A stretch of DNA of 64,000 nt from Mycobacterium sp. 1081908.1 (GTDB lineage Bacteria > Actinomycetota > Actinomycetes > Mycobacteriales > Mycobacteriaceae): positions 36,925-100,924 of the forward strand of contig NZ_LZLY01000143.1 of NCBI RefSeq assembly GCF_001673535.1, in the 5' to 3' direction. Shown piece after piece: positions 24,041 to 33,257 of this stretch. Within the stretch, counting starts at the first letter, position 1; each line of letters begins with the position of its first letter. The notes under the pieces are model-generated. The model was not told the origin of the DNA. It searched no databases and worked only from the letters and a program-made list of their open reading frames with translations. The translations under genes were made by a program, and so were the position numbers.

Positions 24041-24727
24041 ATGGACCGCCGTCGGCTGCTCCGGCTGGCGGGCGGTGTCGGCCTGGCGTCCGTGGTCGGC
24101 GCGAAGCCGCAATCGCCGGGGCCCATAACTTCGAGCGCCGCTTCGGCCCAGTTGCTCTGCCGCGACGCCTGGGGCGCGCGGCCCGCCCGCTCCGGCGGGA
24201 AGCCCCACACCATCACCCGCATGACGTTGCACCACGAGGCGGTGGTCCTCGGCGAAAACCGTAATGCCCCAAGCCATTTACGTCAGGACCAGCGGTACCA
24301 CCAAGACGACAAGGGCTGGATCGACATCGCCTATCATGTCGGCGTCGACCGGAACGGCAACATCTACGAACTGCGAAGCACCGAATTCGCGGGCGACACG
24401 GCGACGGACTACAACACGACGGGCCATTTCCTGGTCCTGTGTGAGGGAGACTTCGATCAAGAGGCCGTGTCGGAGGCCCAGCTTCGATCGGCCGCGCTCG
24501 CGTTCGCCTGGGCGGCCCAGAACTTTCGGATCGCGAGCAACACGTTGGCGGGCCATCGCGACCTGGCCGCGACTTCTTGCCCGGGCGCGAACCTCTATGC
24601 CCATCTCTCGTCGGGTGACCTCAAGCGCCGCATCGACGATCTGCTGGCCGCGGGCCCCGTGGACCTGCAACGCTTTTGCGGGCCCGACGCTGCCGCGAGG
24701 GTGGCGGCGATCGAGGCGGGGAACTGA
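24041..24727 (+). CDS. Secreted N-acetylmuramoyl-L-alanine amidase (amidase_2/PGRP fold)
   Basis: 228 residues. MDRRRLLRLAGGVGLASVVGA looks like a twin-arginine signal. The mature domain has the zinc ligands in order: MTLHHEAVV (His), AGHRDLAATSCPG (His, then the Cys/Asp position) and the fold signature GWIDIAYHVGVDRNGNIYE. It should cleave between MurNAc and L-Ala of peptidoglycan outside the membrane. It sits behind a DUF732 exported-protein gene. The C-terminal 40 residues are helical, of unknown role. Confidence 0.88.
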   Translation: MDRRRLLRLAGGVGLASVVGAKPQSPGPITSSAASAQLLCRDAWGARPARSGGKPHTITRMTLHHEAVVLGENRNAPSHLRQDQRYHQDDKGWIDIAYHVGVDRNGNIYELRSTEFAGDTATDYNTTGHFLVLCEGDFDQEAVSEAQLRSAALAFAWAAQNFRIASNTLAGHRDLAATSCPGANLYAHLSSGDLKRRIDDLLAAGPVDLQRFCGPDAAARVAAIEAGN

Positions 24728-24734
24728 CCGGGGT

Positions 24735-26171
<1,437 letters not shown>

Positions 26172-26365
26172 GGAATGCTCCTTCAGTTTTGACGGGGCGC
26201 CCGGCGGACCTCGCCAGCGTTTTGTACACCTCGACTATTTCGTCGGCGTGACGAGCTCGAGTCGAACCTGTTGCACGCCAGGACTTTCTGCATCCACGCC
26301 GCTCCGGTGGCACTACCCGGCACGGTGGCCGATAGTCGTATGAACGAAAAGCGGAAGGCCGAACC

Positions 26366-28222
26366 ATGAAAACGGTGTCATCGGTTCCCCGGCTCAGGGC
26401 ACAGATCGACCTGATCGACGAGCGCATGGGGCAACCCGATTCTCGCCCGACGCGCGAGATCATGCACCGCGAAATCATCGTCGCCGGTGACGACGCGCTG
26501 TCGAGGACGATCGCCGAGGAGCTGCGGGGCGCCGGGGCGCGGATCATCAAGATCACTACCGCCGCCGACCTGCTTGGCGCCGGGGTGCATCGCGCCCGCG
26601 CGGTCGTCTGCGCCGGGCCCAATGACGCGATAAACCTCGAAATCGCGTTGCTGGCAAGGCAATACAGTCCGGATGTCCGCGTGGTGGCCCGGCTGGCCAA
26701 CGATGTGCTGCGCGAAGCGGTGTCCACCGTCAACGGCCCCGGCGCGATCCTGGACGTCGCCGAGCTCGCCACGCCGTCGCTCGTCGAGGCGGTTCTGTCG
26801 CGCAACGCGCACCAGTTCCAGACGGCCGGCATCGAATTCGTCGTCTGGGGCGCCGAGGCGCCGCACGACGGGACGCTGCGCGAGATCTACGGCGACCTCG
26901 CGCCGGTGGCGGTGGTCCACGGCAAGCAGTCACCGTCCCCCGGCGAGGTGGTGGCATGCCCGGGACGGGATCAGCGGGTCTACACCGGCGACTGGACCTC
27001 GATGATCGGCGTCAAAGACGAGTTGGAAGCCCGCGGGCTCAAGGTGCCTCCCGCGACCGCCACGCGCTCTCGCCACTCCCGGGTGCGGCGCATAATCGAC
27101 GCCACGCGCGCCATGCGGGACGACATCAACCCGATGCTTTATCCCTCGCTGGCATTCGCGCTGTTCCTCACGCTCGGTTCGACAGCCGTCGTGCACTTCA
27201 CGTACCGGAACCCGCGGATGTCGTGGATCGACGCCCTGTACTTCACCTCCGAGACGATTACCACCGTGGGCTATGGTGAATTCAACTTCACCCAACAACC
27301 CGTTTTCCTGCGACTATTCGCTGTCGGGCTGATGTTCAGCGGCGCGATCGTCACCGCCATCCTCGTCGCGTTCCTGGCCGACCTGCTGCTGTCGCGCCGC
27401 TTCGTCCAGTTGGCCGGACTCCGGCGGGCACGCCAAATGCGCGACCACGTCGTGGTTATCGGTCTGGGTTCTGTCGGCATCCGCGTGGTGAGCGAGCTGG
27501 CGGCTGCCGGGTACGACGTCCTGGTCATCGAGAGCGACGAGAACAACCGCTTCCTGCCGACCGCCGCGGAACTCGACGTCCCCGTGATCTTCGGGGATCC
27601 GGCGATGCGCCAGACGCTGGAGTCGGCGCGCGTCGATCGCGCCCGCGGCGTGGCGGTGGTGACCAGCGACGACATGGAGAACATCGAGACCGGGATCGTA
27701 CTGCTCGAGATTTTGGGATCCGATACCAAGACGCCGATCGTCATGCGCGTGCAAGGCCGCGCGCTGGGCACCGCTGTAAATCAGCGGTTCGGTTTCGAAA
27801 ACGTGCGGTCGATCGTCGACCTGGCCGCGCCGTGGTTCATCGGCGCCGCGATGGGCCTGCAGGTGCTGGGGACGTTTTGGGTGGGGCAGCGCTCGTTCAT
27901 GGTGGGCGGGATGCTAGTGGCGGAGGGCAGCGAGCTGGACGGGCTGCGAATGGTGGACATGTCCACCCAAACGCGCGTGATCGCGATCATCCGGCCGGAG
28001 GGGCCGGTCAGGCTGCGCCCCCGCCGCGACGCGCGATTGCAGGCCGGCGACACCGTCTATCTCATCGGCCCGTACCGGGAACTGATCGCGACGCTGCGCA
28101 AGGGCCAGCCCCCACCGCTGACCGCAATCAATGGTGGCGGCGCGACCACACTGGCCGCGGCGCGCTCGCCGCATGCCCGGCAACCGCGCCGGCCGAGATG
28201 GGCGCAGGAGACAGAGGTTTAA
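26366..28222 (+). CDS. RCK-gated potassium channel with flanking RCK domains
   Basis: 618 residues: an N-terminal RCK/TrkA-N Rossmann domain (HREIIVAGDDALSRTIAEEL, about 34-200); two membrane helices (MLYPSLAFALFLTLGSTAVVHF; FAVGLMFSGAIVTAILVAFLADLLL) around a pore loop with the K+ filter TVGYGE near residue 303; a second RCK-N (DHVVVIGLGSVGIRVVSELAAAGYDVLVIESDENN); and an RCK-C/TrkA-C domain (SELDGLRMVDMSTQTRVIAIIRPEG ... GDTVYLIGP). Probably a tetrameric nucleotide-gated K+ channel. ATG 26366 follows GGAAGG. It is divergent from glnA across 194 bp that hold both promoters. Confidence 0.85.
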   Translation: MKTVSSVPRLRAQIDLIDERMGQPDSRPTREIMHREIIVAGDDALSRTIAEELRGAGARIIKITTAADLLGAGVHRARAVVCAGPNDAINLEIALLARQYSPDVRVVARLANDVLREAVSTVNGPGAILDVAELATPSLVEAVLSRNAHQFQTAGIEFVVWGAEAPHDGTLREIYGDLAPVAVVHGKQSPSPGEVVACPGRDQRVYTGDWTSMIGVKDELEARGLKVPPATATRSRHSRVRRIIDATRAMRDDINPMLYPSLAFALFLTLGSTAVVHFTYRNPRMSWIDALYFTSETITTVGYGEFNFTQQPVFLRLFAVGLMFSGAIVTAILVAFLADLLLSRRFVQLAGLRRARQMRDHVVVIGLGSVGIRVVSELAAAGYDVLVIESDENNRFLPTAAELDVPVIFGDPAMRQTLESARVDRARGVAVVTSDDMENIETGIVLLEILGSDTKTPIVMRVQGRALGTAVNQRFGFENVRSIVDLAAPWFIGAAMGLQVLGTFWVGQRSFMVGGMLVAEGSELDGLRMVDMSTQTRVIAIIRPEGPVRLRPRRDARLQAGDTVYLIGPYRELIATLRKGQPPPLTAINGGGATTLAAARSPHARQPRRPRWAQETEV

Positions 28223-28242
28223 GCAGAGTTGTCGCGGCTGCT

Positions 28243-28629
28243 TCACTCGTGGCGAGTGAGTGCGCTTCGTGCGGCGTCGAAATGGGCATCAAACAGTGCC
28301 TTCCGCCAAGCCCACACTTCATCGTTTGCCGCTCCCAATGGCGGCGCCCCTAAGTCATCGTTCACATCGCTGAGCGCCAGCATGAAGTGCCACTTCTCCG
28401 AGTTGTTAACGAGGCCGTACTCGTTCGGAGCATCTAGCGGGGCGAGCATGAAGTCGACTCCGCCCTCCCGAGCTGACCAGCACACCTGAAGTTTGCAGTC
28501 AGGGCCGCGGTAGAAGACCGCCCACGCCGGACGCTCGCCATACACGGCGTCAGCGTCGACCTCATCAAGCTGGAACCCGAGGGCAGCCAATGTCGGACCC
28601 ATGTACCGTTCCACATCGCTGGAGCTCAT
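28243..28629 (-). CDS. Putative immunity protein for the upstream WXG toxin
   Basis: 128 residues, acidic, no signal or membrane segment, starting MSSSDVERYMGPTLAALGFQLDEVDAD. Contains YGERPAWAVFYRGPDCKLQVCWSAREGGVDFMLAP, a beta-rich pattern seen in small immunity proteins. It starts 6 bp after the toxin stop and is the last gene of the cassette; size, charge, position and base composition (visibly lower GC than surroundings) fit an immunity role. No family name recognised. The function is inferred from context only. Confidence 0.6.
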   Translation of the reverse strand: MSSSDVERYMGPTLAALGFQLDEVDADAVYGERPAWAVFYRGPDCKLQVCWSAREGGVDFMLAPLDAPNEYGLVNNSEKWHFMLALSDVNDDLGAPPLGAANDEVWAWRKALFDAHFDAARSALTRHE

Positions 28630-28635
28630 TCGCAG

Positions 28636-30489
28636 TTATCCGCCCTCGTAAACCCAGGCATTCCCGCTCCGTCTGTAGCCGAACTTTGCTGCATTCTGGT
28701 TCAAGAAATTGATTTCGAAAGCCGAGAAAGATTCCCTACGTATGCGTGCGACGTCATCGACACTGTTGAAGCCGTCCGGCAAGATGTACTCGATCCTGGA
28801 TACATGGTTCTCCATCTGGTTGCGGAGGAACGCCTCATTCGGCCCCCAAGCGAGACTCTGCGTGTCTGCCTCACTAAGCCCGTCGGTAAGCGCAGCCCAC
28901 GCTGGTCGACCGGTGTCGTAATAGATGCCGCCATTTTCTCTAGCTTCGCCGATGTATCCACGCTCCTGGCCGTCCCACTTGCCTAGAACTACTCGATCTG
29001 GGTTGTCACCAATGTAATGAGTCGCCATGTCAGCGAATTGCCCGCTGAGGCCCGTGGTCGGTTCTCCATGCGCGAACGCGTAGTAGAGATCCTGCCCGGC
29101 CTGGTCTGCGAACGGCTGGTATTTGATGGGCTGATCGAAGCCGACCGGCACATGCGGCAAATGCGTTGGGCCGTAATCGATTGCGGCGGCGGCATCAAAG
29201 TCGGCCAGTCGGCCGATGCCGGCCCCTTCGCCGCCGAAAAGCAGCCCGGGCAAGGCGTAGGCGCCGTCGGACGCTTTGCCGCCCAAGTAGTAGGCGGGGC
29301 TCGGTGCGTCAAAGAAGTTCTTGACTTCGCCGATCCCCGTGCCGATCGGGTTTGCGGCACTCTCGACGGTGCCCTTGAGCATCTGCTGCCATGACTCGAG
29401 CACGCCGGGCGCTCCGGGGCCTCCGACCCCGAGGAGGTTATGGATGCCTTGTTCGGTGGCAAACCAGCGGTCGGCGAACCCTTCGCCGAATCCCGGTGGT
29501 GGCACGGGCTTCGGCTCGGGGGGAACGTAGTTCGGCATCCCGTTGTCGATCCACTGCTGGGTCCGGCCCACGATGTCGTTCAGGCGGGCCTCGATCTGCT
29601 CCGGCGGCACACCGTCGCGGATCATCGATTGGCGGGCCATCGTCTTGAAGCTCTCCACGTCCGCGGGTTTGAGCTGTGGCGGCGGGCCGGGAACAACGGG
29701 TTGATTGAGCCGATTCAAGAGGTCGGGCAGGCTGCCCGGTGTCGGCTGGTCGCCCTGACCGCCCGTCGGCTGCTTGTCCGTGGGCATCAACAGGTCTTGC
29801 AGCGACGGTGGCTTGCCCGTAGTGCCGCCGGCCGCACCGGGCGCATCAGACGGCGACCCGTTACCGCTTCCGGGATCTGCGGGGCCGGCGGGAACCAGCA
29901 TGTCTTGGAGCGACCGCGGCTTCCCAGGAGCAGACTTCGGCCGCCCTGGCGATGGCGAACCGTCGGTAGGCGGATGACCGCCGGCGCCCGACGGGACCTC
30001 GCCTACAGCGCTTCGGATCGCGGCGGCGAGCTCCTGGTCAGCGCTTTGAGCATGGACCTTCAACAGGATCAGCCGATCCTGTAACAGCTGCTGCTTTGCG
30101 GCGAATTCGATGGGATCGCGCCCAATCCAGGTGTCGCCCACGTCTATTCGCCAGTCCGGGGTAATCGTCCAGCCGTTGGCATCGGCTGCCCGCTCGATGT
30201 CGGCCAGCTCGTTCTTGCACGCCCGCACATCCGCCTCGGCCCGTGACACCGCCGCGGCTACCTGCCTGGACTCCTGACCGTCAGCCTCGATGTCGCGGCG
30301 AGCCTTGCCCAAGTCGGCGCGAAACGCCTCCCCAGCTTCGCCTTGCCAGCCGCTGAGGACGTTATTGACCTGCTGCAGGTTGTCCCCCAACCGCTGCAAG
30401 GTATTGGCACGCCCGTTGGCCGTCTCGAACACCTGCTGGATCGCGCCGAGGTCCCAACGCTTGACGTCATATGGGGTCAACGCCCCCAC
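28636..30489 (-). CDS. WXG-type polymorphic toxin (ESX-exported candidate)
   Basis: 617 residues in the layout of a type VII polymorphic toxin. Residues about 1-130 form a helical WXG-like domain (VLSGWQGEAGEAFRADLGKARRD). Residues about 175-290 form a Pro/Gly/Ser linker with three related motifs (KPRSLQDMLVPAGP, KPPSLQDLLMPTDK, PGSLPDLLNRLNQP). Residues about 300-490 are a helical/Pro-rich middle. Residues about 494-617 are a compact C-terminal domain beginning GDNPDRVVLGKWDG, with NEAFLRNQMENHVSRIEYILP and SAFEINFLNQNAAKFGYRR. That C-terminal pattern resembles toxin tips I recall from other polymorphic toxins, but I cannot name an activity. GTG 30489 follows AGAGG. The EspC-like gene is upstream, the immunity candidate downstream. 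Confidence 0.7.
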   Translation of the reverse strand: MGALTPYDVKRWDLGAIQQVFETANGRANTLQRLGDNLQQVNNVLSGWQGEAGEAFRADLGKARRDIEADGQESRQVAAAVSRAEADVRACKNELADIERAADANGWTITPDWRIDVGDTWIGRDPIEFAAKQQLLQDRLILLKVHAQSADQELAAAIRSAVGEVPSGAGGHPPTDGSPSPGRPKSAPGKPRSLQDMLVPAGPADPGSGNGSPSDAPGAAGGTTGKPPSLQDLLMPTDKQPTGGQGDQPTPGSLPDLLNRLNQPVVPGPPPQLKPADVESFKTMARQSMIRDGVPPEQIEARLNDIVGRTQQWIDNGMPNYVPPEPKPVPPPGFGEGFADRWFATEQGIHNLLGVGGPGAPGVLESWQQMLKGTVESAANPIGTGIGEVKNFFDAPSPAYYLGGKASDGAYALPGLLFGGEGAGIGRLADFDAAAAIDYGPTHLPHVPVGFDQPIKYQPFADQAGQDLYYAFAHGEPTTGLSGQFADMATHYIGDNPDRVVLGKWDGQERGYIGEARENGGIYYDTGRPAWAALTDGLSEADTQSLAWGPNEAFLRNQMENHVSRIEYILPDGFNSVDDVARIRRESFSAFEINFLNQNAAKFGYRRSGNAWVYEGG

Positions 30490-30498
30490 GAGCTACCT

Positions 30499-30801
30499 CT
30501 ACTCCCGCAACGACCTGAAAGCTTGCGCCGACTCGTCCTCGTTCGTGACGTAGCGGAACATCGCCTCGGCCACGTGCGACCCCAACCCGTCTACCTGCAG
30601 TTGATGATGGTCGTGCCGGATTTCCCACCGCGCCGCCAGCTCGCCCAATGCAAACTGCGAGGATCCGATCCATCCGGGCGCGGCCTCGGCCAGGACGTCT
30701 TCGTGGAGCACGAATTCCAGAGCGGCCTGACCGACCGCGTTGAACATGTCGTTGCTGCCGACGTGCAGGGCGGCAGGATCAACCTTCAATTCATCGCCCA
30801 C
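30499..30801 (-). CDS. EspC/WXG100-like ESX secretion partner
   Basis: 100 residues, all-helical, without signal peptide: LKVDPAALHVGSNDM, then APGWIGSSQFALGELAARWE (W-x-G turn plus helix 2), GLGSHVAEAMFRYVTNEDESAQAF with the Y-x-x-x-D/E export-type C-terminus. Matches the DUF2580/EspC-like group of type VII substrates and chaperone partners. GTG 30801 is preceded by AAGGGGG at good spacing. It lies 10 bp before the toxin gene and probably forms a heterodimer with the toxin's WXG domain for ESX export. Confidence 0.7.
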   Translation of the reverse strand: MGDELKVDPAALHVGSNDMFNAVGQAALEFVLHEDVLAEAAPGWIGSSQFALGELAARWEIRHDHHQLQVDGLGSHVAEAMFRYVTNEDESAQAFRSLRE

Positions 30802-30922
30802 GATGGTCCCCCTTCTGCATCGCGCTCGAAATACTAGCCCGTTCCAGGGTCCCGCGCCCTTCACCTTTTGGCGATCAACGGCTTCGCCTTGCGGCTGGCT
30901 CGGGCACGGTAGCGTTGGGACG

Positions 30923-31645
30923 ATGCGCTTCCAGGGGCCGGGTGCAGTGCTGGCGGAAGTGCTCGCGGCCGGCGTCGTGCTGGTGCAATGCACCGCCGCG
31001 CCGCAGCACGCGGCCCCGCCCTCGCCGTCCGCAACGTCGTCATGGTCGGCCGCCGCGTCCTCGTCGCCGAGCGCACCGCCGGCGACGGCCGGTGCGACCG
31101 TGGAGCCGGTCAGCACCGCCGAACTCGGCACGACCTGGCGGCCGGGTTGCCCCGTCGAACCGGAGCAGCTGCGCCGCGTCGACGTGGACTTCGTCGGTTT
31201 CGACGGCCACACCCACCGCGGCCAGCTGGTCGTGAATGCGGAGCTGGTGCAGGACGTCATCGCGATCTTCGAGAAGCTTTACCGTCTGGGCTATCCCGTC
31301 GAAAAGATGCAAACGGTCGACCATTACGCGGACGCGGACGACGAGTTGTCGATGGAGGACAACAACACGTCGGCGTTCAACTGCCGGCTCATCCCCGGAA
31401 CCGACGAATGGTCGCCACACGCGTACGGACGGGCGATCGATATCAACACGCTGCTCAACCCGTGCCTCTACGCCAGCGGGTATTTCGAACCGCGCAACGC
31501 CGCGGCTTACCTGGACCGCACCCGCACCGACCCCGGGCTCCTACACGTCGGCGACCCGGCGGTGCGCGCCTTCACCGATCGCGGCTGGCGCTGGGGTGGC
31601 GAATGGACGGCCCCCCTCGACTACCAACACTTCGAGCGACCCTGA
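30923..31645 (+). CDS. M15-family D-Ala-D-Ala carboxypeptidase-like exported protein
   Basis: 240 residues. The N-terminal hydrophobic segment (VLAEVLAAGVVLVQC) ends in a Cys at 23 that could be lipidated, though the lipobox LVQC is weak. A Ser/Ala/Pro linker leads to a peptidase M15 domain: zinc site SPHAYGRAIDIN (HxxxGxAxD) and DYQHFE (second His). Such enzymes trim peptidoglycan stem peptides outside the cell. Next to amidase, MurQ and beta-lactamase-fold genes it extends a cell-wall theme. Divergent from the ESX-like cassette. Confidence 0.8.
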   Translation: MRFQGPGAVLAEVLAAGVVLVQCTAAPQHAAPPSPSATSSWSAAASSSPSAPPATAGATVEPVSTAELGTTWRPGCPVEPEQLRRVDVDFVGFDGHTHRGQLVVNAELVQDVIAIFEKLYRLGYPVEKMQTVDHYADADDELSMEDNNTSAFNCRLIPGTDEWSPHAYGRAIDINTLLNPCLYASGYFEPRNAAAYLDRTRTDPGLLHVGDPAVRAFTDRGWRWGGEWTAPLDYQHFERP

Positions 31646-31651
31646 AACCCT

Positions 31652-33229
31652 CTAGAGGCCCAACGCCCGGGCCGCCGCCGTCGCCACTTCACCACGCAAA
31701 TCCGAGATCGGCTCACTGCCCCGCGTATGGATCGAGTTCGCAAGCAGGACCACGTAGGTATCTGAGCGCGGGTCGATCCAGACCGACGTGCCGGTGAAGC
31801 CGGTGTGGCCGAAGCTACCGATGGGAAAGCTCGCGCCGCGGGCCATGGAGAGTGGCGTATCGATGTCCCAACCGAAGCCGCGCAGGTTTTGCCCCGCGAT
31901 CGCCGGATAGTGCGGGGCGAGAAGCGAATGTGTCGCATTCGGCCTCATCGCGACGGCCTGTCTGGTGGCATCGTTGGCCGCCTGCAATTGCCCAGGCGTG
32001 TGGCCCGGTTGCTGGGGAGCCGTCATCGCCTCCAAAGTCGTTCGGGTCAGCGGGAATTCGCTCGGGCGGCCCGCAAGCCGATCGAGCAATGCCTGCGCAT
32101 AGATGCCGATGTCGTGTGCCGTCGAGAACACACCAGCGTGCCCGGCCACTCCCCCCATGCGTCGCGCCGTCGTGTCCTGCACCGTGCCACGCAGCAGGTA
32201 GTCAAGATCGGGATTCTTCGGCGGGTCGCCCCTGCCCTCTTCATCGCGCGACGTGGGCGCGATGCGCGGCAGCAGGCCGGTGCTCCAGGCGCCCGCGGGG
32301 CACGCGTCCCCCGTTGAATCGGGAGCCCACCCGATCGCCGCTCCCCTCAGCGTGTGCGCACCACAGGCCTTGGCCGCGGGGAGATAGCGGGTGTCTTCCA
32401 ATCCAAGCGGCGCGAATACGTGATCGGCGACGTATTCGTCTTCCGGCTCGCCGGTGAGTTTCTCGATGAGCGCGCCAAGCAGGATGAAGTTGATGTCGGA
32501 GTAGCGGAAGGCCCCGCCGGGATCCGACTCCAAGGGCGTCGTGAGCGCACGATGCACGCCTTCGGCTTTGTCCGCGCCGTCCAGTCCCCATGGGTCTTTG
32601 AGTTCGACGTCACCCGTCTCGCCCGAGGTGTGCGTCAGCAGCATGCGAACGGTCACCTTCGCGCGCCGCGGGTCGTTCGCCTCGTTGAAGTCCGGCAAAT
32701 ACTGCTGCACGGGATCGTCGAACTGAACCTTGCCTTGTTCGTAGAGCTGCATGACGGCCGGCGCCGTGGCGAGGATCTTCGTCAACGACGCCATGTCGAA
32801 GATCGTGTCCTCGGTCATCGGCTCGGCCGGCACGGGCGACCCGTCCAGCCCGGGTTCGCCCGCGAGCTTGCGCGAGCCGTAGGCCTGGTGGAAGGCGACC
32901 TTGCCGGCATGCCCGATCACGACGACGGCGCCCGGCAGCCTGTTAGCCGCGATCGCATCGTTGATCAGCTTGGAAACCGTTCCGAAATCGGCTGCGGGAG
33001 CCGCATCGGGGGGCTTGGACGCCGGTGGAACGCTGGGCGCGGGCGCGGGCGCGGGCACAGGAGCGGGGGCGGCGACCGGCACCGGCGTCGGCTGCAAACT
33101 CTCGGTTACCGCTGTGTGCGACGCCTCGCCGCGCGAGCAACCCGCCACGAGCGCAAGCACGGCGACTCCAACGGCGATGGCCTTCCGCTTACCGAAGGCG
33201 ACGCCGCTGAGCGAGCTGTCGACGTTCAC
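31652..33229 (-). CDS. Beta-lactamase-fold serine hydrolase lipoprotein (YbbE/PBP-like)
   Basis: 525 residues. The n-region GKRK, hydrophobic core and lipobox LVAGC (Cys31) mark a lipoprotein, followed by a long Pro/Ala linker. The catalytic domain has SxxK (MASLTKI), a Tyr motif (RYSDINF) and the third motif GHTGFTGT, plus HTSGETGD and GVAGHAGVFSTAHD shared with the YbbE-type esterases/peptidases found next to murQ in Bacillus. GTG 33229 with GGGGA is preferred; a GTG at 33286 would overlap the MurQ gene. Position after kinase-MurQ suggests processing of muropeptides outside the membrane. An esterase role is possible. Confidence 0.75.
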   Translation of the reverse strand: MNVDSSLSGVAFGKRKAIAVGVAVLALVAGCSRGEASHTAVTESLQPTPVPVAAPAPVPAPAPAPSVPPASKPPDAAPAADFGTVSKLINDAIAANRLPGAVVVIGHAGKVAFHQAYGSRKLAGEPGLDGSPVPAEPMTEDTIFDMASLTKILATAPAVMQLYEQGKVQFDDPVQQYLPDFNEANDPRRAKVTVRMLLTHTSGETGDVELKDPWGLDGADKAEGVHRALTTPLESDPGGAFRYSDINFILLGALIEKLTGEPEDEYVADHVFAPLGLEDTRYLPAAKACGAHTLRGAAIGWAPDSTGDACPAGAWSTGLLPRIAPTSRDEEGRGDPPKNPDLDYLLRGTVQDTTARRMGGVAGHAGVFSTAHDIGIYAQALLDRLAGRPSEFPLTRTTLEAMTAPQQPGHTPGQLQAANDATRQAVAMRPNATHSLLAPHYPAIAGQNLRGFGWDIDTPLSMARGASFPIGSFGHTGFTGTSVWIDPRSDTYVVLLANSIHTRGSEPISDLRGEVATAAARALGL

Positions 33230-33257
33230 GTCATTCCCCTGTGTCGGCCGGTGCCCA

